Made by a program: the position numbers and the translations under genes
Shown: positions 1 to 13,091 of the stretch, piece by piece
How positions within the stretch are numbered: position 1 is the first letter of the stretch
Layout: each line of letters opens with the position of its first letter
The notes under the pieces: model-generated
Databases searched by the model: none
The model's input: only the letters and a program-made list of their open reading frames with translations
What the model was told of the DNA's origin: nothing
NCBI RefSeq assembly: GCF_019320115.1
Contig: NC_089583.1
Location: 82,787,928-82,851,927, forward strand
DNA length: 64,000 nucleotides
Origin: Miscanthus floridulus
Lineage: Eukaryota > Streptophyta > Magnoliopsida > Poales > Poaceae
Direction: 5' to 3'

Positions 1-360
1 GATCACTAATGAAGAAGGGTGCTAGAGTAGGACTAGTTTTTGTATCTCCCCTCAGGGTCCACATGAGGTACATGGTTCAGCTCCATTTCCCCTCATCAAA
101 CAATACTACAGAATACGAAGCGCTCGTCAATGGCCTACGAATCGCCATTGAGCTGGGCATCCGATGCCTCGAATGTCAGGGGCGATTCTTAGCTGGTCAT
201 CAACTAGGTCATGAAAGAGTCATGCTGCCACGACGCCAAGATGGAGGCATACTGTCAAGAAGTCCAACGACTGGAGGACAAATTCGACGGCCTCAAACTC
301 AATCACATCCCAAGGCGCCTCAACGAAGCAGCCGACACACTCATAAAAGCAGCATCTAGC
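1..360 (+). pseudogene. RNase H (extra, Tat-type) fragment of element A
   Basis: The frame from position 9 reads a stretch with GLVFVSPLRVHMRYMVQLHF and then NNTTEYEALVNGLRIAIELG. This matches the extra RNase H domain of element B (33229-34005, minus), which reads NNAAKYEALVNGLQ at the same place. After about residue 52 the frame is lost: the expected DSQLV-type segment is read in another frame near 190-220. The N-terminal part, with the first catalytic Asp region, lies upstream of the window. RNase H would degrade the RNA strand during reverse transcription. It is inactive here because of the frameshift and truncation. Confidence 0.75.
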
Positions 361-609
361 TGAGAGCCAGTCCCAACAGGCGTCTTTTCCTAGTGACCAA
401 CACAAACCCTTGGTACGCTACATAGGGTCGGAACAAGCCAACGATGGCCCATCTAGTCCGACCCCAGTAGCCGATCCTCCAACTGCTCTGCCTGACCCCG
501 AGGTCATGGAGCTTGAAGAGGACCCAGTAGTGGAGTCCGACCCTCCTGATGACTGGAGAACGCTTTACCTCGACTACCTCCTCCATGACATACTACTGGC
601 AGACAAGAC

Positions 610-1800
610 GGAAGCCTGATGGCTCGCACGACGCGCCAAGTCCTTCGTTCTTGTAGAGGGCAAACTTTACAAATGGAGTCACATCAGGATTCTGCAACTC
701 TGTATCCCTGGCGAACAGAGAAAACTCCTGCTAGGCGAACATCCACAGTGGAGTCTACGGTCATCATGCCGCACCAAGCACTTTGGTTGGGAATGCATTC
801 CGACAAGGTTTTTACTGGCCCACCGCGGTAGCCGATGCCGAGCAAATTGTACGCACCTACTGAAGGGTGCCTAGTACTACGCTTGGCAAACACACCTCTT
901 GGCCTAGGCTCTCCAGATAATCCCCATCACATGGTCCCTTCGCGGTCTAGGGGCTTCGACCTGGTTGGGCCACTCAAAAAGGCACCTGGGGGCTTCACCC
1001 ACCAGCTTGTCACCATAGATAAGTTTACAAAATGGATTGAAGCTCGACCAATATCCATGATCAAATCCGAGCAAGCGGTGCTGTTCTTCCTCGACATCAC
1101 CCATCGCTTTGGAGTACCGAACTCCATCATCACAGACAACAGCACGCATTTCACTAGGTAGGAAATTCGTTCGATTCTATGATGAACAACACATCCGAAT
1201 CGATTGGGCAGCCATCGCACACCCCCGGACGAATGGGTAGGTCGAGCGCGATAAACGGCATGCTCCTTCAAGGCCTCAAACCCAGAATTTTCAACTGGTT
1301 GAACAAGTTTGGCACGCGCTGGCTCGCTGAGCTCCCGGCCGTGCTCTGGAGCCTAAGGACAACTCCTAACCAGGGCCACCGGCTACACACCCTTCTTCAT
1401 GGTCTATGGTTCTGAGGCCGTTCTTCCAACGGATCTTGACTATGGAGCGCTAAGAATTAGAGCATACGACTGAACAGGGAGCCGAGGCATCCCACCAAGA
1501 CTGCCATGGACTAGCTAGAAGAAGCCCTGCGACATCGCCCTCCTCCATTCGGCTAAGTACCAGCAGGCAGTTGCGACGGTACCACAGCCGACAGGGTGCG
1601 GGGTCGAGCCTTCAACATCAGAGACCTCGTCCTCCAGTCTCGTGCAGAGCAACAAGGACTGCCACAAACTCTCCCCGCCCTGGGAAGGGCCCTACATCAT
1701 CACGGAAGTACTTCACCTAGGCGCCTACCGATTGAAAACCATCAACGGCGAGGTCTTCACCAACGCCTAGGAACATTGAGCAGCTACATCGTTTCTATCC
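610..1800 (+). pseudogene. Integrase of element A, frameshifted
   Basis: Pieces of a Ty3/gypsy integrase lie in several frames. Near 745-850 a His-His zinc-binding segment (GHHA) is followed by GFYWPTAVADAE-like sequence in shifted frame. 950-1161 reads GPLKKAPGGFTHQLVTIDKF and then GVPNSIITDNSTHFT, the core with the second catalytic Asp (TDN). 1180-1420 holds the region with NKFGTRWLAELPAVLWSLR. 1590-1795 is the C-terminal part, ending near a TNAWNIEQ-like tail. Several stops and frameshifts separate the blocks. The intact enzyme would insert element cDNA into the genome. The order matches element B integrase at 31995-33215. Confidence 0.8.
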
Positions 1801-2409
1801 TTAAAATAAGCTTACACTCTTCCTTATCAGATTTTGTCATAACAAAACCCCTGATCCTTAGTGACTTCTGACCCCTGCAAGCCGCGAGGGGTCAGACCTC
1901 ACTCGAGGGCTGGCATGTGATCATAACATGTGACATATGTAAATACAAGTATTGCGCTTGCAAAAACCTCCTGTGTTATATTTATAAACATTCTCTAAGT
2001 TTTCCATTCCTCTCATAAACGAGTCCTAAGGACTAAGATTTTGGGAACCAATTCTGAATACGACTAGGTAGGACTGCGGGACACCCACGCCCCAGCGGCT
2101 ACAACCTCTTTGCTCACCAGTTCAATCAGAATTAGTTCGCCCATGTTCCTAGTTTATTATGACTTAGACCGTGAGAAGGGTCGGAAAGCACTAAAATCTT
2201 TTCTACAAAAGGAGAAAGATAAAAAATTGCTTGCCATAAGCAAAAGATGTAAATTTGTTCATTTTTTGCACAAATTCGTCACTTACAAAGCGATTTCATT
2301 ACAAAAAGGAACAATATACTTGTAAATTCAGAGGACTGTTTACTCGGGGGCTTCCCCACAACATTATTCAATTACAGTCTCTGCTTAACTCTACTACAAA
2401 TACTACTAC
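1800..2409 (+). other. Noncoding region of element A after pol
   Basis: No gene is seen. The stretch holds a purine-rich phrase at about 1880-1912 (ACTCGAGGGCTGGCA). Similar phrases recur at 3585-3600 and 9440-9455 and resemble the polypurine tract just before the 3' LTR (13641-13657). AT-rich DNA follows. Confidence 0.5.
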
Positions 2410-2575
2410 GGTCGCCGCGCCATGCTCTCCATCGGTGACGCCTGGGGCATGTACATGGGCCAGCTCGTCTACTGCGGTCGCCGCGCCACGCTCTCCATCG
2501 GTGACGCTCGGGGCATGTACATGGGCCAGCTCGTTTACTACGGTCGCCACGCCACGCTCTCCATCAGTGACATCC
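2410..2575 (+). repeat. 66-bp tandem repeat, about 2.5 copies
   Basis: Units start at 2410, 2476 and 2542 with GGTCGCC and are 66 bp apart, the third being partial. 66 bp equals 22 codons. One + frame stays open across the array and gives a 22-residue repeat containing ATLSIGDA and GMYMGQLVY. The array sits in the region between pol and the antisense ORF of element A, a part of Tat elements known to gather tandem repeats. It may be chance that it is readable. No function is claimed. Confidence 0.85.
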
Positions 2576-2617
2576 CTATATCCTGCCGCTTCGTAGGATC
2601 CTCGAAGGCGCCACCAT

Positions 2618-2805
2618 CTGCAACGCCTCCACCGAGGCATCCGAGGACTACGCCATCGTCGTCTGCCGCAACCCCGACAGCGATGCCTCCACCAGGGCGT
2701 CTGAGGACTACACCATCGTCGTCAGCCGCAACCCCGACAGCGACGCCTCCACCAGGGCATCTGGGGACTACACCATCATCACCAACCACAACCTTGACAA
2801 TGGCA
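2618..2805 (+). repeat. 60-bp tandem repeat, about 3 copies
   Basis: Three units of exactly 60 bp run at 2641-2700, 2701-2760 and 2761-2805 (partial), with a partial lead-in from 2618. Each holds GGACTACNCCATC and GCCTCCACC. 60 bp equals 20 codons, and both strands stay open across it. The array follows directly on the unrelated 66-bp array, so two independent tandem amplifications lie side by side. Confidence 0.85.
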
Positions 2806-4006
2806 TAAGGGTAGGAAACACCTCCCGCCAAAGGAGGAGCATAGCGAACGACGACGCAGTCGACGACGTACGACGCCCACCGGCGCCTCTTCTCCTTCGG
2901 TAGCAGTGACTCCTCAGCAAGGGCGGCATGCACCATCTCATCTACGTTGGATAACCTCTGGCTCGACATCACGCTCCAGATTCACGAGCGAATCCATAAG
3001 TTTTCTCTCTCTTTGGCATTACTCTTCCTCGCTCAGAATCGCCGCGACGCACGGACGCATTTAGTGGAAAGGAAGGAGAAGGAGAAGGAGAAATAGCGGC
3101 TCAGAGGTAGAAGAGGAGGTGGGATGAGAACTCCCCTCTCCCTCCCTATTTAAAGAGGAGGCGTTGTAGCTAAGGAAAGGCGAAAGGTTGGATGAAAATC
3201 CCTCTCCCTTCCCCTCTTTAAATATGGAATCAATGCTGATTGATACCTGAGGGGATGCGCCAAAACTGACGGGACGCGCCCTGGTCGACTGAGGCGTCCC
3301 ACCTTGGTCAAACTGAACACTGCCTGGGTATGGCCCGCCACTGACCCACTCCGGACGTGGCAATTAAGGCACCCACATAGGCAGACAACCCTTCGCCTCC
3401 CCATGCAGGACCACGGGACTGATTCCGAAGATAGGACCTTCTAGGATCTCCTGGGCCAGGCCATTCGGCCTAGAAGAGACGGCGAATGAACGTCCAAAGA
3501 AAGATAAGCATCTCAGCCTTCTTACTTTACACGTTAAAATTCATTCTCGAGCTTCTGACCCCATCAAACTGGCAGGAACACGAGCATCACTCGAGGGCTG
3601 CCGAGGATGTCCACCAATCTAGACATCCTCCTCACCCGACCCCCTCCGTACTGCTTGAAACTAAGGACACGAAATACGGGCATAAAACTTTGAGTAAAAC
3701 TGGACAAACTAGCAGACCCTATGCCTCGGTAGCTACGGTGTATCTGTTCACCAGAAAAATCATGCTCAACGCCCCTCGTGTCTCCAGCTTCGACATCTGC
3801 CTTCTCAAGAAGGGTTCAGAGGGGTCCACCTATAGAATCTCCCCCAAAGGAGAAGCTGTCAGGTTGCCCAAGTTAATTAAACTGGCTCGGACTGCCACCG
3901 AGATACGAAAAACAAAGAATAGTGATTCTTATGCAGGTTACTCCAACCTCGTCGCAAACATCAGGGCCCGAACCCCACACGGACACATCTGGTAGGAGCT
4001 TTTCGT
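2806..4006 (+). other. Noncoding region of element A before solo LTR
   Basis: No gene is supported. A purine-rich run (GGAGAAGGAGAAGGAG) lies at about 3074-3095. A near-duplicate phrase of the type CTCCCTNTTTAAA occurs at about 3142-3160 and 3207-3222. Short ORFs here (for example 3486-3995) have no recognisable domain and lie in the element's repeat-rich 3' noncoding part. Confidence 0.5.
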
Positions 4007-7000
4007 TGTGATAGAACCGCCCAATTTATACAAGATCAAGTACGGCTGTCCCCGCTTAACACATTGACACACGCATACTCTCACTTATATAAACCCGGTA
4101 GTCTGCCGAGTGTCACGCAGGACCTCGGTAAATCAACATCACAACCAAGATCACGTGATTAAGCAAATATACATCACATACCCAGAGTTGCAGCAGAAAT
4201 AATATTACAAATAGTTTCATAAATAATAGTACAAGTTTGAATTTCAAAACCGATTAGTGAAAACAACATAACTTTCAAATGATTACATTAATATAAGTTC
4301 CAAATACGTTGCTAGCATAAGTGACATCCTCAGATAAAAGCATATAGATGAGAATAAATATAAAGTCACCGAGCCCATCGGCGGTTAGCCACCATCTTCA
4401 GCAGGCCGAAACCTCACCTACAACATGGTGGGATAAACCCTGAGTACCCAAATGTACTCAGCTAGACTTACCCGTCATGAACCAGAAATAAAATAACTCC
4501 AAGGATTATGCAAGGCTGTATAAGTGGACTGTAACTTGACAACATTTTGCGTAAAAGGCAATTGACTCATTGTACAGTTACAATTTCTTTATCAAGTTAA
4601 TTATAACTATCCATTTCTAGATTAGCAACTATCCTGTGCCAAGCATGTGGTATAACATTTAGAAGCATACAATAGTAACCATAGCAGGTGTTGAAATTCC
4701 ATATTCATCTGCACCATCATTTTTCATAACACAGTTACTACGATGTTGGAGCTAGTCAAGTTTCTCACTATCCGGGAGAGACGGCGATTCGAATCGATTT
4801 CAACCAGCTGGGAATTATTCCTAACACAAACCTAGGTCTACCAGCCACGATAGCCTTAGGTCACCTTTGGTATAACTCAGGTACACATTTTGCGGGTCCG
4901 TACCATGCCGCACAATCTGGAACACCAGATGCCAGGATGTTCAGGCCCAGCCTGCCCTTGGGCTCAGTCTGATCATTCCCCGGAAGGAGCGCACAACAGA
5001 ACGGGTCCCGGCCTGAGTTGAATTACTTGGCTTCGCGGTCGGAACGAGTTATCCGGCCAGCTAAGTGAGAGGCATGCGTTCAATCTTGTCAGAAGTTCCA
5101 ATAATGGTACGGTCCTTAACCGACACAGATGGGGATAGATCCACACCCAAGACCTCCATGCCTTATTGCTTCTCTATCGATCTCCCGCCCGGTCTCGATT
5201 TACTTTTACCCCATGGTTCTGTTCCACGATAGCAGATATAGCCAACCGTGCTCCGGTATCCACCTATATCTCGCAGGTGACAGGACATCACCCGACTTCT
5301 ACCGGTCTAAGCATGGCTAAGCATATATTCGATCCTAGACCTATACCGGTTAAAGGTGTAATATCTGGACAAGGAATTTACATGCATCAAGTGGTTCCAT
5401 TCAACTCTTATAACCTAATGCATCAATCATAAGTACTTAAGTAAACAGTTGTAAATTACTGGGAGACTTAGAATGCTCTGGGGCTTGCCTAGGATCCGAC
5501 ACAAGTTAGTTCAGTTAGCTTGCGCCGACTTGGTGATATCTCCGGTCCTAGCACTTGCTTAGTCCTTCCATCTTCGGGATAGATCCACCAAACACCATCT
5601 TCGGGTTTGACTCCACATCACATCCTTCACGTAGTTCATCTAGTGTATCTAAATGAGATGCAAGATGTATGTGTATGAATACATGGAAGTGCAATAGACA
5701 ATGCATCGCATGCAGTAAGTAAGACAAGCACAAGGTTACGTTAACATGCACAAGCACTTCGCATTGCTTACTTTAAATATCACACAATTTATCATGCCAC
5801 GATAGCAAAGAAGACGACAACACCAAGCATAACACAAGTTTCCCAAGATTTCAGGTACTCTAACTCAACCATCATCAAAGGTATGAGCCACACTTAGCAA
5901 TATACAAGCAAACAACTATAATTGGAATCTGTCAACTTCTAGACATGCAAACAAGCAGCTACAAGATTTAGCTATAACTAGAGTTACACAAATCCAAATG
6001 ACTTGCAAGAAGATATTTTGGAAAGCTTATGAAATTATCTACATTTCATCTATAACCATCACAGCATGATTCCCAAGTTAAGTAGGTCAAAATTATACCT
6101 TTACAGAAACTGGTTCATACAAAACAGAGAGCAACAATTCCTGTATTCTAACTTTAAACAGTTGTAACTCAAACACTACTCGGCCAAATGATACCAAATT
6201 TTAATAGCAGCTAGATACATAAATTATCTACAACTTTTGTATAAACAAGTTTCACAACAAAGCACATTATCATGAAGAACTTTGCTAAGTTCCCAGGATC
6301 TATCCATAAAACACATCGGCAAGAAAATAAATATTAACTTATGTTGCAAACACATAATTAGGCAAAACCAACTTTACCAACATGTCACACATGACTAAAG
6401 AACACCAGAAAACCTAGTGTCCATGACCAAATAAAGTATTTTAATGCATTTCTTAATTTATTTTAGATAACAAGGTGACTTAATGTACATATACCAAAAG
6501 TATACAATAAATCCTACAAAAATTACAGTGGCTCACATATCCTCTCAATAGTCAACTATACAAATTTCACTCCATTTGAATATGTATAGCAACCTCTATG
6601 AAAAAGACAAGTTGCTAAAGCAAGAAATCATGTGAGAGCAAGATAAACCAATAACTCACCCATACTTCATCCAATACTTCTGAAATTTTTACAACACATC
6701 AACTATCACATGATTAGCATGCCACAAAAATTTCACTTCATTTGGAGCCCTAGATCTACAGTTATGAAAAATAACAAATTCAACTAGCATTACAACCTTA
6801 CTGCACAAATCTATTTTTACTGCAAAATGTTTAAACTAAAACATGCCATATTATAGATCCACTGCATAGACAATTTCACAAGGATTCCAAAAAGTCCTCA
6901 TTTACTATTTTACGAATTTTCTATGATTTACTATGAATTTCCAAGGTTCCTGCAAAATAATTACAAACCAGTCCTTACGGCACTATACATATGAGTCAGT

Positions 7001-8638
7001 GGTTATGCACTTAGGCCCTTGACCTTCGTCAAATTGTCGTGTGAGGTCCTCGACGTAGATTTGCACAGGGAGGTCGCCGGGGTCTCGCTGCTCCGGCCGG
7101 AGAAGGCCATGCCATCGGCGGCTGAGGGGCGGGGGAGCACCAGGGGGCCCTTGCGCACCCGCAGGGCTGCTCGGCTTAGCCCAAGGTGGCCCACGGTGGC
7201 TTGGCCACGTGCGGGCAGCCGGCTGCGGCGGCAGCGGCCGGAGCTTCCATGGCTAGGGTGGTGGGTTGCGACGGCGAGCATGAGCTCGGCGTGAAGGAGA
7301 TGGCGGCGAAGCTGAGGGTGGTGCTCAGTGGGGAGTGAGAAAGCTGGGAGCGGCGAGAACGGCTGCGGTGGCGAGCTCTGCTCGGCCATCAATGGCGGAC
7401 GCGAGCGAGGGCGAGGAGAGAGGCAAGGAGAGCGAAGTAGTGGGGGGGCGCGGAGCGTCTGGGAGCGGCTCAGCAGTCCACAAAACGTGAGGAGGAGGCA
7501 AGGCACGCGGCAGGAGGTGGGGGCGCTCGGCTCGCATGGCTGCCACGCCCTGGCCACGCGTCGGCATTTTGACGAGCAGGTGGCGAGCGCGATCCAACGC
7601 GTCTTGGAAGCCATTTTTGGGCTGGTTCGGTTGGGAATTTGATGGTGGGCCTTTAACGAAGTTTGATCTCCATCCGATGCTCTACAAATTTCATTAAAGG
7701 TTCATAGCCATTAGAGCAAAGGATTAAGAGATAATTAGGCCCTAATTTGACACTGTCAATGAATTAATGTCGATCAAAGTAAAGCTCGGTTTTTGTTCAT
7801 TTTGGGAAGTCAAACTTGGTCCAATTGATCCCATCTTTGGGTATCCTCTTCTCCAAATAATTATCTCCATATTTTATTTTGTAACCCAAACATGTTTCTT
7901 ACAAAATTTTGGAGAACGCGGAATGTCATCGTCGATGCCCAAGATTTTAGACTTAGGTCTACAAACAGCAGCAGTTTTGATCTTGTAACCTCTGTTTGCA
8001 TCATCTACAAACTGAACTAGGGCATACTCCAAAAACAAACTATGTTGTACTCAAAACAAAGAACAACTTTTATTAAAGGATCAAGGTCTGGATCAGCTTG
8101 GTTTGCAAGATATAAAGCTCCAAAATAGGGTACCCGCAGTTCAACCTCAGTTAGGACTAGCCAAATTCCTGGGCTCCAAAACAACACTGTATTGAATCTT
8201 GTGAGTTCCATTTGACTAGGTTAGAGGCCAAACTAACTCTTGACCATTAAACAAAGTTTGTTCTACACAAGATGAACTACAACTTTTGTTAAAGGTCAAA
8301 CCTCATAACTGGTACATAAGTCAAACTTTCACTTTATAAAACAATTCAAGCAAGGACATAACTTGTCATTTCATGTGACTTCTTGATTCCAAACTTCACA
8401 AAACTTTTCCATGGATCAATATAGATGGATATTGATGTGAGACACATGAAACAAGTACATCCAGCATTTCCCAAGCATACTCTTTAGAAAGGGCAGCATG
8501 TAAGCAATGGTGCATGGTCCAAGTTTAGATGGTGACTCATTTTCATATGTTTAACCTAACATCTACATCACTACTTAACATGCCATGGTTGAGCTTAAAC
8601 CCATTGCTTAACTGGTGACAAACACCTGGGGTGTTACA
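4007..8638 (-). mobile_element. Solo LTR, about 4.6 kb, inserted in element A
   Basis: On the minus strand the block starts TGTAACACCCCAGG (at 8638) and ends TTCTATCACA (at 4007), the usual TG...CA ends of an LTR. The flanking 5-mers are TTCGT (4002-4006) and TTTGT (8639-8643), a target duplication with one C-to-T difference at a CpG. Both flanks belong to element A. No internal coding, second LTR copy, PBS or PPT was found inside, so it reads as a solo LTR left by LTR-LTR recombination. Such length fits long-LTR chromoviruses (Tekay/Del-like), but that assignment is a guess. A GC-rich section at 7000-7640 makes long spurious ORFs on both strands. Confidence 0.65.
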
Positions 8639-9667
8639 TTTGTCACTCATACCACCATGGTAATGTTACCGACCCTGCCTTCATTTCAATTATATTATAC
8701 ATATGCAAAACATCCCAACGCTTCGTGTTGCATCACGAAACGACCATCGCCTCATTCGATATAGGCGACCACAGGCCAAGGTTCGAAGGTCAGCCCACGA
8801 AGGGCTCGAGGCCGCCTCATGCCGAATAGAGCTAGGGAGAAATAATCGAGACAAGCCCCAGTGGCCTTGCCCGACCCCGCTTAGAAGCGGATAGGGATGT
8901 CTCGACCTTTTCTCGTTCGATTCTAACCCCGAGCCAAACCCATAGAATCTCCATCGAGGAGAGGCCATCGGGCCACCTGAGCCTATTGAACGGCTCGGGC
9001 ATCTGCCGAGAGGTGGGTTAAGAGGTTGTGGAGTGCCACCAGAGGGCTCTGCCGACCTCATCAGCAAATGATGGACCCAGATTCCACACGAATGTACCCG
9101 TTAATGAGCTCGTTGAGCGCGATACTCGAGCCATCGAGGCAAGTGTCGTTTACTTAGCCCCTCCGATTGCGAAAATCGAGGACGGGGTAATGCGCAAATT
9201 ACGGCCGACCCCTACCAGACCCTGACAAGGCCCAGGGGCTCGAGCCAATCAATACAGGGACAAGGCCTAGGGCCCCCTGCCTTGCTAAGCCCATAGAATC
9301 CCCTAGTTGGGGATTTCTAGTTGGAAGACAGGGCGGGGAATATTGCAATGTCATCCAAGGACTTCGTCGACCCTATCACCAAAACCACAGTTCTGATCTC
9401 CAGTAACCCCCGACCCCAGCAAATGCAGGGGGATCAGGACCTTACTCGGGGGCTGGTTAAGGTATGGCTACCTTCCTTTCTTTCTTTCAAAACAATCTCC
9501 TCGCATCAAGACCAGCGGCATGATTCGTGGGAACAGATTGGTAAGATCGCAAAAATTCAAACAAAACAAAATTACGACGCAAAATCATGAAACCGTGTCT
9601 AGACTCAAAAAATACCGACACTTGTCCACATATTACATATAAGTTGTTCTCAAAATTGTTTGACTAA
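8639..9667 (+). other. Noncoding region of element A after solo LTR
   Basis: This continues the element A sequence interrupted at 4006. It is GC-rich to about 9300 with short ORFs only. A polypurine-like phrase (ACTCGGGGGCTGG) lies at about 9443-9456, near the end of the antisense ORF. No gene is seen. Confidence 0.5.
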
Positions 9668-12600
9668 CTACTCCTGCGAATGGAGAACCATCTCTTTCAG
9701 ATTATCCGCTAGGTTTTTCGCAAGGGGAGCAACCATCTTCTCCATTTCCTCCAGCTCATCATCCTCATAAGTGGATGGGAAGCCTTCGCTCATCACCTTC
9801 AGGTTGATTTCCTTCTCGTAATGAGCATGGGCGACGGTGAAGGCCTGGGTGATCCCGGCGTGAAAGGCACTCTCCTCAAGCTGGCCCACCCGAGCCGTGA
9901 TACCTGTGGCATGAGCCGCAAGTGGGCTGGTCTCCACTGGCTCTGTCACCTTCAGGGCATTGAGGACCACCCCGACCACAGCTTGCAGAAGATCGTGCTC
10001 ATCGCTCTCAACCTGAAGGGCCCTTCGTGCAAAGGCAGCCTCTTTTTCTAGCTTGACGGAGACGTTTTCGGCGCTCAACCTTCGGCTCACCGTGTCACTG
10101 AGCTCTGCCCAGAGAGAGCGGACCACCTTGATGTCCTCGTCCACCTTCTGCTGAAGGGCCGTGGCCCTACTCTTGGCCTTCCACCGGAGGTCCCGCTCCA
10201 TCTCCAGCTCCTTCAGGACTTCACTGGCCTTCTCATTAGCCGCAGCATTCCTCTGCAGCAGCTCATCTCGCTCCTTTTAGAGCCTGGCGATCTCCTCCCC
10301 ATCTAGCTTGGACCTCGCCAACAAATCCTCAAACATCCCATGGCCTCCTCCACGTCTTGACGCGCCTGGGCCTCCCACTCCTGGGCAGTAGCAAGCTGTG
10401 CGGCCATGTCTACTCGCAGCCGGGCCTCCTTGGAGAGGTGATCCCACCCCACCTTCTACTCGTGGAGGAATCAGGATTTATTCTGGCTACGAGCAACAAG
10501 AACCTGAAGAGGAAGAAGACTAGAATCAAAAATGCGAAAACACAAAAACATGCGGAGAAAGAAGAAAATCAAGCGAATACCTGGGTAGTAGGAATGACAA
10601 TTTCACACAGGGCTCCTCTGGCCTGGTCCAGGGCCTCCAGCATGGTTGAAATTCTGATGTCAAGACCCTCCCGCTCCATGCTCTCAGAATGATCATCGAG
10701 CGAGAATAGAGCTGACATCGGGTCCTAGGCGGCCATCCACTGAAGTGGCGGCTCCCCCCACGTGGGGGAGTGGCTTCCTCTCGACAAAGGGGCCAGGGGC
10801 AGCTCCCTCCTAACCCTGTGTGGCACCACCGCTGCACTCGAGGACCCTCCGGCTAGACCCTCCTCCGTCTGGGCCGCTTTGAGTGCCACGAGCGGATCCA
10901 CCTGGGCCCCTGGTGGCGCGGATTGCACTATGCCCTCGAGCACCACCACGACCGCGCCCAGCTGATCCTGGCTTGGCACAGTCACGACCACCTCCACCGG
11001 TGGTATGCGGCCCTCGACCGGCTATTCCACATCCGCCATGGAGGAGGCCGCCAGCTCAGTAACCTCCACGGGCGCAGGAGCCACCACGGACGCCGTCGGG
11101 TTGGCCAACGCAGCCCCGATGTCGGCACCACTCCTGCCCGAAATGGGGGTGACTCCAGGCGACACCATCTGTCCCGCTTGAATGGCGAGGCTCTTCTTGG
11201 GCGCCAGCCCCAGGGGATGACCCGTCCGCAAGAACCTGCACAAAGGTATTAATCATTAGATCAAAATAGAAATGGAAAAAGGATGAAAATAGGGGAATCA
11301 GCAGCTCACGTTGACGTCCTCGACCGGCGGAAGCGTTTTGGGGATGGATCCCCAGATCCCTGCCCCGACTCATCTGGGTAGGACCGTTTTGAGCCTCCCC
11401 TCTATCGTCTCATGGGGCGCGGCACCAGATCCGCTCCCCTCCATCGTCTCATGGGGCATAGCACCAGAGCCACTCCCCTCCCCTGTCGCTTTAGGGTCGG
11501 CAGCAATAGGCCCGCTTTCCTCCACCCACCGGTCCTCGACCGTCACGTCGTGCAAAGCGGCAGACTTGTTGGCCTCCACTGACCTCATCGATTCGCTTCC
11601 CTCTGCGTGAAAAGGGAAGGGTCCCTGCACGGATGGGTGGCCACTTGAAGGGTCCCTGCACGGATGGGTGGCCACTTGTCAGCGTGTCCTCATCCTCCAG
11701 GATGTCCCAATCCATGCCGATGGCTACCTCATCATCGTCATCATCGTCGTCGTCTTCATCCTCACTACTCACATCCTCTCCCCTGATCCCGTGCCTCCTG
11801 CTTCAGTCGCTTTGCCTTCTTCATCTGCTCTCTTGCTTTCTTGTCCTGCTCGGCCGCGAGTCGATTCGCCGCCACCACGGCCTTGTCCTTGGGCAGTGGA
11901 ACTGGACTATCCTTGAAGACTAGCCCCCTCGGCTGGTTCCAATGCCACGAAGGCGAGTATCAAAAAATAGAGATTCAGAAAAAAGAAAAGAGCACGAGAG
12001 AAGAAGGCTTATGAATTCAAAGAACCCAGGCTCTAGCCGCATTGGGGGATGTCCGGGCACCGGATACATGATGTCGAGGACCTTGCCGGTGGAATCCTTC
12101 ATCGGCTCCGTCGGCTCCTTAATGCGCTGCGCCACTTCCAAGTAAGGGAGCGCCTCGTCAACGAGCACCGTCCCTTCGAACGACATCCCGGGCATCATCC
12201 GATGCAGGGGAAGCACGCGCGCCATCAGTGGTGCCACCCTCCTCGCATGATAGGCGCCAATAATCCCTGTCCCCTTTACACCCTGATCCTTCAGGGCTTG
12301 GAGGGCGGAGAGAAGGTTAGAGAGGTGTTTCTTGTCTTTGGACTGGACGCCCCAGCTCCACGACTCCGGAGCATCTACAATAAGGCGTCCAGTGTACCTC
12401 AGAAGGGTGGCACTCACATCATCCCTAACATAAAACCACTGCGAGTGCCATCCCTTGTTGGATGTCGCCAGATGCATGTATGGGTAACCCCTCGACCGGG
12501 TATGGCACAGATGAATGCTGGCACATCCCATTTGCGCGTTCACATATTTCCCCCCAATCTTCCTCTTCGACAAACTAATGTTAAAGAAATATCGCCACAG

Positions 12601-12921
12601 ATCAAAATGGGGATCGATCCCTAGGAAACCCTTGCACAGAGCAACAAACGCTGCCATGTGTTGAATCCCATTGGGAGTTAGATGTTGTAGCTCCACCTCG
12701 TAATAATCCAGCAGCCCCTGAAGGAATCTATGTGTGGGTACCGTGAATCCCTGCTCATGAAAGGTGGCAAAAGAGACAACATACCCTTCGGGCGGCACCG
12801 GCTCACCCTCGTTGCTAAGTAGCAGCCACTCCTAGACGGCGGACAGTGGGCGGAGAAGGCCACGGCGGACAAGGCCCTCCAAACGCCATGAGGTGATGCT
12901 AGATCCACCCCACAACTCCAT
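9668..12921 (-). pseudogene. Antisense extra ORF of element A (PF04195-type protein)
   Basis: The gene runs on minus, convergent with pol of its own element. The first exon starts at ATG 12921 (MELWGGSS) and reads on past a single TAG at codon 30 (12834) into PPEGYVVSFATFHEQGFTVP. It is then open to about 11995, roughly 310 residues resembling the plant family listed as putative gypsy type transposon (PF04195). Downstream parts hold an acidic Asp/Glu run (11727-11772) and a helical, Ala/Glu-rich C-terminal part (10201-9668, MERDLRWKAKSR to KEMVLHSQE). Two clear introns, GT...AG on minus, lie at 11309-11236 and 10580-10504. The function of these proteins is unknown. Later exons carry more damage (stop near 10280), so the gene is probably dead although the N-terminal exon is close to intact. 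Confidence 0.7.
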
Positions 12922-13091
12922 TAAAGCAATGAGGGAGGAGGGCAGGCGCGAGCTTGATGGCGGCTGCAACACGAGCGCAAGCTAGTCAATGGTGACGATA
13001 TGGGCGTAGGAGGCTGGGGCGATTAGTGGCGGATGTTTTAGAACGCAAAGGCAGAGGACCAAAATACGGAACCTTGGGGGCGAACCCTGTT

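Noticed and set aside
7003..7642. 203-codon minus ORF and overlapping plus ORFs
   Set aside because: They lie in a GC-rich part of a solo LTR, in several frames, without any domain.
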